From: Akebia trifoliata
Lineage: Eukaryota > Streptophyta > Magnoliopsida > Ranunculales > Lardizabalaceae
Length of the DNA stretch: 64,000 nt
Assembly: GCA_017979445.1 (NCBI GenBank)
Contig: CM030711.1
Span: forward strand, 13,165,092 to 13,229,091
Direction: 5' to 3'
Of the stretch, positions 19,951-31,735 are shown piece after piece (within the stretch, counting starts at the first letter, position 1; the number at the start of each line of letters is the position of its first letter). The translations under genes were made by a program, and so were the position numbers. Below the pieces are notes generated by a model, which worked only from the letters and a program-made list of their open reading frames with translations, made no database searches and was not told where the DNA came from.

Positions 19951-21582
19951 TGAAAGCGCCTTCGATCCGCGGGGTGCACGGATCCGCTTTTGACCCTCGA
20001 GGTTTGGGAGTCGCCACCTAGTTATTACGGTCTATGAACCAAATTTTGACTCTAAAAGGTAAATATACTAATCTACGAAGAAAAACTGATTCCGGGGATC
20101 ACATTACAGGGTTGGAAGGTGTTAGGCACCAACCCCCCCGGCCAATGCCGGTCTCTACTTAACCGAAATAAGTCTACATTGCTAACAAAAACCTAGATAG
20201 AAAAAGAAAGGAAAAAAAATAAAATAAAATAAAAGAGACTTTACCTTTGAACGCAACGGTTCTATTCCCTCAGATTCAATAAAACTGCTCCTTGCACCGT
20301 TCTCTTTACTTCGTTCTGTCTCCGGATCTGATTTCGGATCTCCGAGGCAAGGTATCTCTTCCTTAGATCTGGATTCTTTAAATTTTGTTATCGATTTTGG
20401 GATATTTTTGAAGGACTTTTAAGTATTTTTTAGGCTAAAATCGAAGAAGGGGTGTTAGGTAAGGAGTTGGGACTCCAAAACTAGGGTTTATGAGAGGCTA
20501 GGGTAGGGGGGCTTTTAGACCTACTTCTCTTAGGGTTAATGACTTGATACGAAAATAGGGTGTGAGCACCCCTATTTATAGATTCTTTTAAGAATTGATT
20601 TAGATAGAGTTAGTGTTTAATTAGAGTTCTTTTAGTTAGAGTTGTATTTTAGTTAGAATTGTTTTAGGTAGAATTGTATTTTAATTATAATTATTTTAGG
20701 TAGAGTTGTATTTTAGTAAGAACTCTATTAAATAGTGTTATTATTTAATTAGAACTCTATTAGGATTTTTGACTTTTGGTCTTATTTGATTGACTTTAAA
20801 TTTTTTGAGAACCCCCCTCTATTATATCTTTAATTCTTTGGACCCCCAAATGGAGGGATCCTTAAAGAAATATCTCACGAACCCTCAACAATTTTTCATG
20901 AGAGCCCGATTGATCGATTTTTTTAGTTCAAAATTTTAAATTAATTTCATTAATGTTTCAATTTAATTATTTAATATTTTATTTATTAATTTCGAAAATT
21001 TTAATTATGAAAATTGTGAAATTACCATTTTAACCCCGGAGAGGACTTTTCACGTTTTAAGTCGGTTTTTAATGTTCTAAGATGTTTCAGAATTGATTTT
21101 TCATAAGAAATTCAATGGAAATATTAGTTTGTGTTATTTATGAAATTTTTTGTGTGAAATGGTCATGAACTTTATGAGGGGCATTTTCGTAATTTTATCA
21201 AATTCTGTTAAAATTGGTTAAATGATTTATTTGATTTCGATTTGTTGTTTTATGTGTTTAAATGGGTTTTCCTTATCGTAACGTAGGCTCTAGGGTTATT
21301 TTGAGGTTAGGGGTATTTTGGTAATTTGGTAATTTTTTAGTGATTTTTATTGTAAAACTTCTTTTTGGGTCTATAAGATGATGATTTCTATATTTCTGGA
21401 ATTGTATTTTCCTAGCGTAGCATGGTTTCTAAGGTTCTGTCGGTTCGAAATACCTCATCCGAATTTCTGAAACATATCTGGTAACAAAATAAAGCATTGG
21501 AATAAACATCCATCATTGGGAACCGTTGCAATCGGATTGACGAGTTGATTAATTAGACGAGTGCAAAAATGGGGTGTCTACA
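19951..21582 (-). repeat. 3' LTR of E1
   Basis: On the minus strand it starts TGTAGACACCCC and ends GGCGCTTTCA. It is a direct copy of 30105-31730 with scattered substitutions. A promoter motif (CTATAAATAG, complement of 20571-20581) lies about two thirds in. Degenerate 26-36-bp sub-repeats around TTTTAGGTAGAATTGT lie at 20590-20750. Confidence 0.85.
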
Positions 21583-21596
21583 GATGCCCCTCTGTG
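21583..21596 (-). other. polypurine tract of E1
   Basis: Minus strand CACAGAGGGGCATC directly precedes the 3' LTR start TGTAGACACC. Confidence 0.8.
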
Positions 21597-22189
21597 ACAG
21601 AGGGTTGAAGCAAACTAGATAGCAAATCTATTTCGGTAGATAGTGCGATATCCGAATGCCAAAGCTAGTGACAGTTCATTTTGCAGCCTGATTTAGCAAT
21701 TCGTCAGGGTGTTCGGATCCTTGAGCGTAAAACTCTCCTCGAACTAAAAGGTTGTAGGTCCTCGAGTGTGAGCTCTCACTGGCAGTGTCAGATCCTTGAA
21801 TTTTAAAAAATTATCCTTGACTAAAAAGTGCAAGTGTGAGTGTGTGTATGTGTGAAACTGAGTAAAAACGTGTCAGGTCCTAGAGATCTTCTCTCACTGA
21901 CAATAATGATTTAAAATTGAAATGTGCTTATGCAACAAAAGCAATCATGGCAAGGTTGAACAATGAGGTAATTGGAGTCATAACAATGTAGGAACTTTAC
22001 TAAATCCTATTTGAAATTCTTTTTTAGAGTTCGAAAAAATTTGAGTCTCGTTTATCGGACTCGAAATTAATGTAGCCATGTTTCTCGCGCTAAAGAACTT
22101 AAATAATCTTGTTAATTCAATATGATTCAAACAAAGCTAGAGTCTCGTTTCTTGGACTCTAACTAAGGTTTATAGGAACTTAAATAATC

Positions 22190-23035
22190 CTATTAAAATT
22201 GGAGTTTCGTTTCTCGGACTCAAACTAAGGCTTATAAGTAAAAAAAACCTATTCATTCTATGATTCAAAAAGTTGGAGTCTCGTTTCTCGGACTCGTACT
22301 TAGGTTTGTAGGCACTTCAAAAAGCTTATACATTCTATGATTCAAAAATTTGGAGTCTCGTTTCTCGGACTCGAACTTAAGTTTGTAAGCACTTCAAAAA
22401 GCCTATTCATTCTATGATTCAAAAAGTTGGAGTCTCGTTTCTCGGACTCGAACTTAGGTTTATAGGCAGTCTCGTTTCTCGGACTCGAACTTAGGTTTAT
22501 AGGCACTTCAAAAAGCCTATTCATTCTATGATTCAAAAAGTTGGAGTCTCGTTTCTCGGACTCGAACTTAGGTTTGTAGCACTTCAAAAAGCCTATTCAT
22601 TCTATGATTCAAAAAGTTGGAGTCTCGTTTCTCGGACTCGAACTTAGGTTTATAGGCACTTCAAAAAGCCTATTCATTCTATGATTCAAAAAGTTGGAGT
22701 CTCGTTTCTCGGACTCGAACTTAAGTTTGTAGGCACTTCAAAAAGCCTATTCATTCTATGATTCAAAAAGTTGGAGTCTCGTTTCTCGGACTCGAATTTT
22801 GGTTTATAGGCACTTCAAAAAGCCTATTCATTCTATGATTCAAAAAGTTGGAGTCTCGTTTTTCGGACTCGAACTTAGGTTTGTAGGTACTTCAAAAAGC
22901 CTATTCATTCTATGATTCAAAAAGTTGGAGTCTCGTTTCTCGGACTCGAACTTAGGTTTATAGGCACTTCAAAAAGCCTATTCATTCTATGATTCAAAAA
23001 GTTGGAGTCTCGTTTCTTAGACTCAAACTTACTAA
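22190..23035 (-). repeat. 77-bp tandem repeat in the 3' region of E1
   Basis: About ten units with a 77-bp period. Each contains GAGTCTCGTTTCTCGGACTC, a short inverted repeat, and AGGCACTTCAAAAAGCCT, a second one, then ATTCATTCTATGATTCAAAA. One unit near 22460-22500 is partly duplicated. The same repeat, in the same place relative to the LTR, is in element E2 (61390-62300). Long open frames across it are artefacts of the period. Confidence 0.88.
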
Positions 23036-23719
23036 ATCAAATTTCTCGGGCTTAGATTTAAAGAAACTTAAACAAACTTATTAATTCATTCTATGATTCA
23101 AAATCGAGCTCAAAGTTTGAAAGATTAGGCCTTTATTGGCTTATCATGCATCTGAATCCGTAATTATCATTGGGCTTCGTCGGACTTTTAAGCTTTTGTA
23201 TGATTTTCTTTTTATCATGTGATTAAGAACAAAAATTTTAGAATTAAATGACCTTCAAAAATACCCCTAGTTTCAAGGTTGACTTTAATTAGGACTTGAC
23301 TACGAGACTGATGGAATTGATTACGCTTGGAAAATATGACTCTAATGTATAACAGATAGAAGAACTAACATTCTCTTAAATTTAAGACTCTTAAGATTAT
23401 CATATGTACAATAAAGAATTGATCATTATTTTTTAGAAATGCTTGAATTGGACTTAAAAAATCTTGATAAATATTAGAATAGAAGATCTTTCTCTTCAAA
23501 GTGGTTGATGATTCTACATCTTCCATTAGCGAACACTTGAACAAGTAAACATACTTTTGAAGATCCTACAATGTTCAAGATGACTTCTGATTTTTTCGAC
23601 TTCAACATTGTCTTCATCGGATGTGAGCTCTTGGCTGAAAAACGAATATTGTGGCTTGAATGGTTCTGCATTTTCTAGTTTCTGCACAAGCTTCCTTCTG
23701 AATTTTTTTTCTTGATGGG

Positions 23720-23945
23720 ACCTTTCCTCCCATTTGATGATGCCCTAATTTTTGCCTAGATCGCCTCTTTAGGTTTTCAATCTAGCGGACTTTATTTTTC
23801 TTTTTCTGATGATGCCTTAATTTTTTCCTAGGTCACCTTTTCAGGTTTTCAACCTAACATGCTTTCTTTTTTATGGTTATGCCCTAAATTTTGCCTAAGT
23901 CGTCTTTTCGGATTTTCGACTTAGCGGGCTTTTCTTTTTTCTTGA
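23720..23945 (-). repeat. ~75-bp three-copy repeat in the 3' region of E1
   Basis: Three diverged units around GATGATGCCCTAATTTTTGC, each with a CGCCT or CACCT TTTCAGGTTTTC word and a CTAGCGG or TTAGCGG word. They are homologous to 60540-60800 in E2. Confidence 0.65.
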
Positions 23946-25209
23946 TGATCTTGAATGACCAACTCGACAACTTCTTGGTTTCCTACACCTTAACCGAGTC
24001 AATTAGCATTCAGGAGGACTTAATAGGTGGGCTTAGGACATGGTTTAGAAAGAAAGGGTAAAAGGCTCGACTTCCCAAACTGCCCCTATTCTAATATTAT
24101 TTTCTATAAATTCTTTTGACTCTTTTTCTAATGCCTTTAGTTTGGCATTCTTTTCCTTTTTTTTTTTTTAAATTCCCCTAGTTTGGCATTCTCTTCTTTT
24201 GAACCTTTTAATATGGGATTTTCCTTTTGGATGACACTTTTTCTAAGAGAATAAATTTTTTTTTTACATGATCGGGCCTAAAGTAACTTCTCAGGTTGCC
24301 TACGTACCCCAAATATTTCTTTTTCTTTTGGGATTAGGTCAAAACGTAGTTCATACTAAGATTCCCTCCCAAGGTTAGTCGATGTGATTTAGAAAGAAGA
24401 GACTATTTTTTTTTTAAAGGCTGCGAGGGGTTAAAGAAAGTTTTTTTTGGTAAGACAGGGAAATGGTTCGACCAAAGGAGGTCTCCTTTGGTGAATGCTG
24501 CTTGACTTGATCAAAGTTTCAGGAATTCGATATCTGGATTGCTCTGTCAAGTAAGATTTTCTTTTGAGAATAAATATTCTTTTGTGAAATCGAGTATGAT
24601 CGAGTTTTTTGACTATTCAACTCTTTTAAAACTTCGAGAAAATCTTTTATTCTCTTATGAATGAAAACTCTCCTCTTTTGAGTGAAAAATATGGTAAATC
24701 TACTGTAGGTCTTAGCGTCTTTGTCGATGCTTTCAACTATATCACTTTTTACCAATAATCTTTGGCTTTGAAATCACTCTTGACTTTATGTCTTGATCTA
24801 TGTTTTTATGTAATCCATCCATATATCCTTATGAGATCATGCAAGAAACATTGTTGAATTTCTCAAGTAAGTTTACTATTCTCTCATGTTCTCTTGAGGA
24901 TAATGTATCACCAATTTGCACTTCTTTAATGTACTCTTTAATTCCAATATTTATTAAGTTCAGTTAGTGAGCTTTAAGTCATTTTTCATGTTAAATTTTA
25001 TATTCAAATCATTATTGCACACATGGTAATCAAAAGCTTCTTTATTTATTGGAATTGAAAAGAACATAGACTGACAAACCTTACTAAAACCCAAAACTAA
25101 AGATGACTAACTGAATTCAAAGACTAACGCAACTAAAAAAAAAATTAATAAGACTTAAAAGACGACATCATTTTGAATGGAGGGACACAATTCTAGAGTC
25201 TATGCCACT
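23946..25209 (-). other. 3' region of E1 between gag and tandem repeats
   Basis: Non-coding as far as I can see. A 78-codon ORF on the sense strand (24519-24755) is interrupted in the homologous part of E2 (about 57955-58195), which argues against a conserved small protein. Confidence 0.55.
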
Positions 25210-26781
25210 TCAGTTATCTTCGATGGATGACTTGAACTTGCTTACTTTTACTATCTCTTCATATTCTGATTCAAGCTTGTCATATGCGAGACAACCCGTT
25301 GCTTCAATGATTTCTCTGTTCTTCAGTTTTGTCACTGCCTTAGGGTAGTTGAGCTCATTCTGACATGGAGCGAATGCACTGTTAAGACCAATTGGGTGAA
25401 TGAAAGAAATTGGATCAATTGATTCGGGTTTGGATATGGATATTAGGTTCAGAGTAGGAGGAGGTTGATTTTGAAAAGTAGGCAAAGGGTTAGTCTTAAC
25501 ATTCGGAGTAGTAGGAGTGGGTATGGTAACCTTTCCTTGTTTAATCAAGTCTTAGATAGCATGACGGAGAGTAATATACCTGTCAAGAACATGACCAGGC
25601 ATCTGATGGAATTCACAGAATTGCCCATTATCAATGTTTGGGAGAAGAGGATTAGGCAAAAGTTTAGGTTGTAAAGGCATCAGCAATCCTCTTTTCATCA
25701 ATTTTTGATAAGCAACACTAAGGGACATTCCAAGATTGGCAAACTGTCTCCTAGGCTTAGTTTGTGAATGCTGAGTAGCTTGAGGAGATAGTGCGAAGGA
25801 GGTGTTGGCCACTTGTAAGGAATTGACATTAGGTTTGAAATGTTTGGGTTTTGACTCAGACAAGTTACCAAAAAGTCCCGAAGAATAGGCATCCTCAACT
25901 TGATTTTCAGCCTCAAGAAGGGATTGAAAAGTGGGGAGGTACTGAGGCATCAAGTACTTGGCATAATTTGGAGTGAGATTCCTAAGGATGAATTTGACTT
26001 GCTCCTTCTCTTGAGGTCGGTCCCACAATTGAGTGACTTTAGCTCTCCATCGGGTCATGAACTCAGTGAAAGTTTCCCCGGATTTCTGTTTAGTAGTTTC
26101 TAGATCTCTTCTTGTGAGTTCAATATCCGTGTTGAATGAATATCGACCAATAAACTCTTTCATCAATTCATGCCATGTTCTTACTCGAGACGAGTCCAAT
26201 GACATTAACCAGCGTAAGGCAGGACCTGTAAGGGTTCTTTGAAAAAGTTGAGCCATCTGTTCTTCACTCAGACCCTGAGATTGCATTATGCCGACATAGA
26301 ATTTTAAGTATGTCCTAGGGCATCCAATATCGTCAAACTTCTCCATATCTGGCATTGTGAACTTCTCTGGTAGACGGACCGTGGGAAACAAGGTCATTGC
26401 CCCTAATCCAAGAGTAAGATCATCGGGGTCTTTAATATTCTTCAAAGCAGTTTCAACATGAGTTATTCGATGAGCTAGGACAGGGTCGACGTGTAACTGA
26501 TCATCTTCTTGGTTTTCAACGAGGTCAAACACATCTTGAGGTTCTATAGCTTTATCTTTTTCCTTTTCAATTTTCAGGGATTCAATTTGTGTTTGGATAG
26601 AAGCAATAATCTGTGCTTGAAAAGATTCTAAAATCTGACGGAGTGCAGCTTCATCCATGGTACTCATTTCTTCTCGTGGCAAAGACTGACTACTTGGCAA
26701 TGGTACTCTAGAAAGACGGCTTTTTTCATGGACCCAAAGTGGTACAGATGGAGGTTTAAAACGTTTGGGACCAATTATCAC
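25210..26781 (-). pseudogene. Ty3/gypsy gag of E1, one nonsense codon
   Basis: The open frame runs from 26781 (a GTG; the first ATG is at 26667) to a TAA at 25549-25551, then on in the same frame to 25210. The retrotransposon gag (capsid) domain covers about residues 135-295: LRWLMSLDSS, WHELMKEFIGRYSF, ETFTEFMTRWRAKVTQLWDR and QSLLEAENQVEDA. A zinc-knuckle-like segment follows (FCEFHQMPGHVLDRY), where the final Cys of the usual C-x2-H-x4-H-x4-C pattern is Tyr. The stop replaces the Gln of the usual AIQDLI motif (CAA to TAA). Gag forms the virus-like particle that packages the RNA. Without the nonsense codon it would be about 524 residues. No protease or pol follows. Confidence 0.85.
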
Positions 26782-29700
26782 CTGATTGGAAGTAAACCAA
26801 AGTTAACCATTGACTCTAAAAGTTTGACTTTTAACCACATAATTAAAATTTTGATATATAATAGCCCAAGTTCGGTGGAAAATATCGAATCAAAATGCAC
26901 TATAAGTCTATAATGACCAAGAAAGTGATAAAGATTAGACGTGGGTCTACCCCTGATTGGGATTTAACCTTTGATCAGACAAATTAACTTGATCCTAAGA
27001 TTGAGTCTTTCTTTACAAAGTGGTTTGGATCTTTAAAAGTGAAACCAATTAGTCCAACTGATTTGCTATTGATCAGTTTGATCTATTTGTCAATTGGGCC
27101 AACTGGTTTAAGTGGTTCAAATTAATCGGTACATTTCACTGATTGGGTCGGATCGATATATTGGATTTCGTTTGAATAGTTTGGATCTGTTCACCCACTT
27201 ACCTGTTGGTTGGATTAAATTGAACAACTCGGGAACACCCATAGTCAGTTCGGGTCGTGACCTACAATGAAGGTTTCTAGACTCTAAGATTACGACGTGC
27301 AATGCATTTTATCTAGCCACCCTTGCCCAAATACACCTATATACCTCTCGATACGTGGTGACTTGGTTTGATATACCGTATAGGTGATAATCTAAAACCT
27401 CAACTCACTTCTCTGAAGTCAAAAACAGCCAGTTTGATCTCCAATTGAGAGGTGGCGCATGATGCTGAGCAAGGGCCCACTTAAATACCTATCGTCTAGA
27501 ATAGACGTAGTCTATCCCCCTCGTACAGTAGGGTACAGCGGGGCAAGATCTTGCTTAGGCACCGGTTTTGACCAAGAAGTGCAATTGATATACTTAGATT
27601 ATCTTTTACATACCTATAGGTGCGAGTCAAGAGTTGTAGCTTTCATAAATGGTTTGGCATCCCACGAGGGGACCGACCACGTACTAGTACTACGTTGGCA
27701 ATCGGGACATGTGACTGTGTGGCTTACAATAGGTAAAAGGCTTAGGTCGTTCCAGCCTGGGTGCACCAATATACTTCTCAGAATCACCTGATCAGATAGT
27801 ATTGATGCCCCAGTTTGATATACCCTAAGGTACGTGACTGGAGTTGCGGTTTTCATGAATGACGTCGCATCTTCGAAGAGACTGGACCACGCACTAGTGC
27901 CACGTTGGCTATATAGGACGTGTAAGTGTGCAAAACAGTAAACGTGCATGTGGCCTGTGCAAGGTAGGGTGGGGTGTGCCCGAAGTTTTTTTTTTTATAG
28001 ATAAATGGGTCTATAGGCCAGACCTAATCACAAAAATATGAATTACAATTATTGATCGAGAAATACACACAATATTCATAACATCAAAATCGAATCAAGG
28101 CATGTACTTCAAGGATATATATATCAAGATCATAGCATGTTAGATGAGCAAAAACTTATAGCACAAAAATAATCAATATGATCCAACATTGGAATAAACA
28201 TGGAAGAGAATTTTTTATTTTTTTTTTAATCAAAACAAATTTTTTTTATCATAGTCCAATCAAGGGTCCCTTTAAGACGATTCAAAATAATTTGAGATTT
28301 CTGTAAATATTGAATTTACGGTAGATTGATAATTGTTGAGATTAAGAGTTTTAATTTTTTTTTAAATATTTTTTGATTATTTTAACACGTTTTCTTTAAA
28401 ACATTTTTTTTAAAAATTTTTTTTAAATGTTTTTTTTTTTTAAATTTTCAAAAGTTTTTTTTTAACGTTTATTTGTTTTTGATTTATTATTATTATTTTT
28501 TATATATTTTTTAAAAAATAGTATTTTTATTTTTTAATAATTTTTTAATTTTCCTTAAATGTTTTTTTAAATTTTTTTTCTTTTTTTAAGTTTTTCTTTT
28601 TAATTTCTTTAAACAATTTTTTTAACATATTTTTTTTAAACGTTTTTTTTTTCTTTTTAATTCTAAATTTTTTTTCTTTTTTTAACTTTTTTTTAACTTT
28701 TTTTTAACGTTTTTATTTATTTATTTTTTTCAATGTTTTTTGTTAAATGTTTTATTTATTTATTTATTTTTTTTTTTTTAAAACGTTTTTTTTCATTTTT
28801 TAACGTTTTTTTAATTTTTAAAAACGTTTTTATTTTTTATTTTTTTATTTTTTTATTTTTTTAAAAACGTTATTTGTTTTTTTTTGTTTTTGTTTTTTTA
28901 ACGTTTTGTTTTTTAATTTGTTTTTAACATTTTTTAAAAATTTAATTTTTAATTTTTTAAAACGTTTTTTTTTTTTTTTACGTTTTTTTGTTTTTCGTTT
29001 TTCGTTTTTTGTTTTTTTTTTTTAATTTGTTTTTAACTTTTTTTTTCTAATTTTTTTTAAAAACATTGTTTTTTTTTTAATTTTTTTAATTTTTAAAATT
29101 TTTTAATGTTTTTTTAAAACTTTTTTTAACGTTTTTTTGTTGTTTTATTTTTTTACTTTTTTTAATGTTTTTTTTTGTTATTTTGTTATTTTTTTATTTT
29201 AATGTTTTTTATTTTTTAATTTTTTGTTTAAGCATTTTTATTTTTTTAATGTTTTTTTAAAACTTTTTTTAACGTTTTTTTAATGTTTTTTTAATGTTTA
29301 TTTTTTTTTTATTTTTTTTTTATTATTTTTTTTTTTTAACTTTTTTATATTATTTTAACGTTTTTAATTTTTTTTACAAGTTCATTTTTTTATTTTTTTA
29401 AAAATTTTTAAACGTTTTTTGTTTTTTTAACGTTCATTTATTATTATTTATTTATTTTTTTAATTTTTTATTTTTTTAAAACGTTTTCTTCTTTTTTTTT
29501 CCTTAAATTTTTTTTATTTTTTAATTTTTAAATATTTTTTTTCAAAATGTTTTGTTTTTATTTTCTTTTTTTTTTAATAATAGGAAAAATTGTCACCTCA
29601 TATGTCATCAATTTACTGCTAACATTATAAATCCTCAATTTATATGTCGATTTAAATTTTTCATTATTTTGGGTCATCAAAAAGTGACCCTTAATTGAAC

Positions 29701-30083
29701 CATAAAAAAAAAGTGCCAAAACAAAGTATCTGAAATTGAACCATAAAAAAAAGTGCCAAAACAAAGTATCCAAAATTGAATAAAAAGATATTAATAAAGG
29801 ATAATACAGAATTAAAAATAATTCAAATAAAAAAATGGGTCATTCCTCATGTCATTAACCTTTGATGTCCTGCATTATTTAGGATCATTCTAAATGTCCC
29901 CAAATTGAACCATCACAAAAATGTGCCAAACAAAATATTTAACATCCTAACCAATAGAGCCAAAAGAATGATAAAAATCAAAATAAAAAAATAACTAACT
30001 AAAAATAAAATAAAATAAAATAAAAAACTAGGTCCTACTGGCAATGCTCCCATACTTGGGACTTTTCAAGTCTGATCCTCAAT
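26782..30083 (-). other. leader (5' untranslated region) of E1
   Basis: A leader of 3.3 kb between PBS and gag. It contains a roughly 205-bp duplicated block (27560-27960), an extreme A/T tract (28200-29580) and three related blocks around AAGTGACCCTTAATTGAACC at 29640-29940. The part at 27100-27950 is well conserved with 56225-57060 of E2, although neither codes for a recognisable protein. Confidence 0.6.
28200..29580 (-). repeat. 1.4-kb homopolymer-like T-rich (sense A-rich) tract
   Basis: Almost pure T on the plus strand, punctuated by the palindrome AACGTT and short AT words (TTTTTTAACGTTTTTT and variants, dozens of times). No coding capacity. E2 has 193-bp repeats instead at the equivalent place. 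Confidence 0.85.
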
Positions 30084-30103
30084 AGTCCCTAGTGGAGTCG
30101 TCA
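30084..30103 (-). other. primer binding site of E1 (tRNA-Arg type)
   Basis: Minus strand TGACGACTCCACTAGGGACT begins one base inside the 5' LTR end TTTCA. It corresponds to the Arg-tRNA-type primer site used by Ogre/Tat elements, with mismatches; E2 has the better-preserved TGGTGACTCCGCTGGGGACT. Confidence 0.6.
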
Positions 30104-30104
30104 C

Positions 30105-31730
30105 TGAAAGCGCCCTCGATCCGCGGGGTGCGCAGATCCGCTTTTGACCCTCGAGGTTTGGGAGTTGCCACCTAGTTATTACGGTCTAGGAACCAAATTT
30201 TGACTCTAAAAGGCAAATATACTAATCTACGAAGAAAAACTGAATCTAAGGATCACATTACGGGGTTGGAAGGTGTTAGGCACCAACCCCGCCCGGCCAA
30301 TGCCGGTCTCTACTTAACAGAAATAAGTCTACATTTCTAACAAAAACCTAGATAGAAAAAAAAGGAAAAACAATAAAATAAAATAAAAGAGACTTTACCT
30401 TTGAACGCAACGGTTCTACTCCCTCAGATTCAATAAAACTGCTCCTTGTACCGTTCTCTTTACTTCGTTCTGTCTCCGGATCTGATTTCGGATCTCCGAG
30501 GCAAGGTATCTCTTCCTTAAATCTGGATTCTTCGAATTTTGTTATCGATTTTGGGATATTTTTAAAAGACTTTTAGGTGTTTTTTAGGCTAAAATCGAAG
30601 AAGGGGTGTTAGGTAAGGAGTTGGGACTCCAAAACTAGGGTTTATGGGAGGTTGGGGGGGCTTTTACACCTACTTCTCTTAGGGTTTATGATTTGATACG
30701 AAAATAGGGTGTGAGCATCCCTATTTATAGATTCTTTTAAGAATTGATTTAGATAGAGTTAGTGTTTAATTAGAGATCTTTTAGTTAGAGTTGTATTTTA
30801 GTTAGAATTGTTTTAGGTAGAATTGTATTTTAATTATAATTGTTTTAGTTAGAGTTGTATTTTAGTAAGAACTCTATTAAATAGGGTTATTATTTAATTA
30901 GAACTCTATTAGGGTTTTTGACTTTTGGTCTTATTTGATTGACTTTAAATTTTTGGAGAACCCCCCTCTATTATATCTTTAATTCTTTGGACCCTTAAAT
31001 GGAGGGGTCCTTAAAGAAATATCTCACGAACCCTCAACAATTTTTCATGAGAGCCCGATTGATCGATTTTTTTAGTTCAAAATTTTAAATTAATTTCATT
31101 AATGTTTCACTTTAATTATTTAATGTTTTATTTATTAATTTCAAATTTTTTAATTATGAAAATTGTAAAATTACCGTTTTACCCCCGGAGAGGACTTTTC
31201 ACGTTTTAAGTTGGTTTTTAATGTTCTAGGATGTTTCAGAATCGATTTTTCGTAAGAAATTCAATGGAAATATTAGTTTGTGTCATTTATGAAATTTTTT
31301 GTGTGAAATGGTTATGAACTTTATGAGAGGCATTTTCGTAATTTTGTCAAATTCTGTTAAAATTGGTTAAATGATTTATTTGGTTTCGATTTGTTGTTTT
31401 ATGTGTTTGAATGGGTTTTCCTAATCGTAACGTAGGCTCTAGGGTTGTTTTGAGGTTAGGATATTTTGATAATTTGATAATTTTTTAGTGATTTTTATCG
31501 TGAAACTTCTTTTTAGGTCTGCAAGATGATGATTTCTATGTTTCTGGAGTCGTATTTTTCTAGCGTAGCGTAATTTCCAAGGTTTTGTTGGTTCGAAATA
31601 CCTCATCCGAATTTTTTAAACATATCTGGTAACAAAATAAAGCATTGGAATAAACATCCATCATTGGGAACCATTGCAATCGGATTGACGAGTTGATTAA
31701 TCAGGCGAGTGCAAAAATGGGGTGTCTACA
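30105..31730 (-). repeat. 5' LTR of E1
   Basis: Direct copy of 19951-21582 and homologous to 53116-54843, 58661-60426 and 62921-64000. The TATA-like CTATAAATAG (complement of 30721-30730) marks the likely U3/R promoter of the element RNA. Confidence 0.85.
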
Positions 31731-31735
31731 ACCTC

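Larger units (their letters stand above)
19951..31730 (-). mobile_element. complete non-autonomous Tat-like LTR element with gag only (element E1)
   Basis: An 11,780-bp element on the minus strand. It has two LTRs of about 1.63 kb, PBS, a long leader, gag, a long 3' region with tandem repeats and PPT, and is flanked by the 5-bp duplication ACCTC (19946-19950 and 31731-31735). No protease, RT, RNase H or integrase motif was found in the 8.5-kb interior in any frame. A gag-bearing, pol-less element with long LTRs matches what has been called TR-GAG in plants. The LTRs differ by a few percent by eye, so the insertion is not recent. Confidence 0.85.

Noticed and set aside
19951..21582. First reading of the 1.6-kb repeat as a plus-strand LTR TGAAAGC...CTACA
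   Set aside because: The tips fit both ways, but PPT (GAGGGGCATC) and PBS (GACTCC) positions and the gag strand show the true LTR is TGTAGACACC...CTTTCA, so E1 and the solo LTR lie on the minus strand and E2 on the plus strand.
22190..23035. Possible CRISPR-like array of regular repeats
   Set aside because: Units are contiguous 77-bp tandem copies without unique spacers, sit before the 3' LTR of a plant retrotransposon and recur in a sister element.
24519..24755. 78-codon sense ORF in the E1 3' region
   Set aside because: Interrupted in E2, no motif, AT-driven composition.
27459..27949. Overlapping 110-codon ORFs on both strands in the E1 leader
   Set aside because: The homologous region of E2 (56225-56740) has stops in the element-sense frame, and the similarity is explained by DNA-level conservation and an internal duplication.
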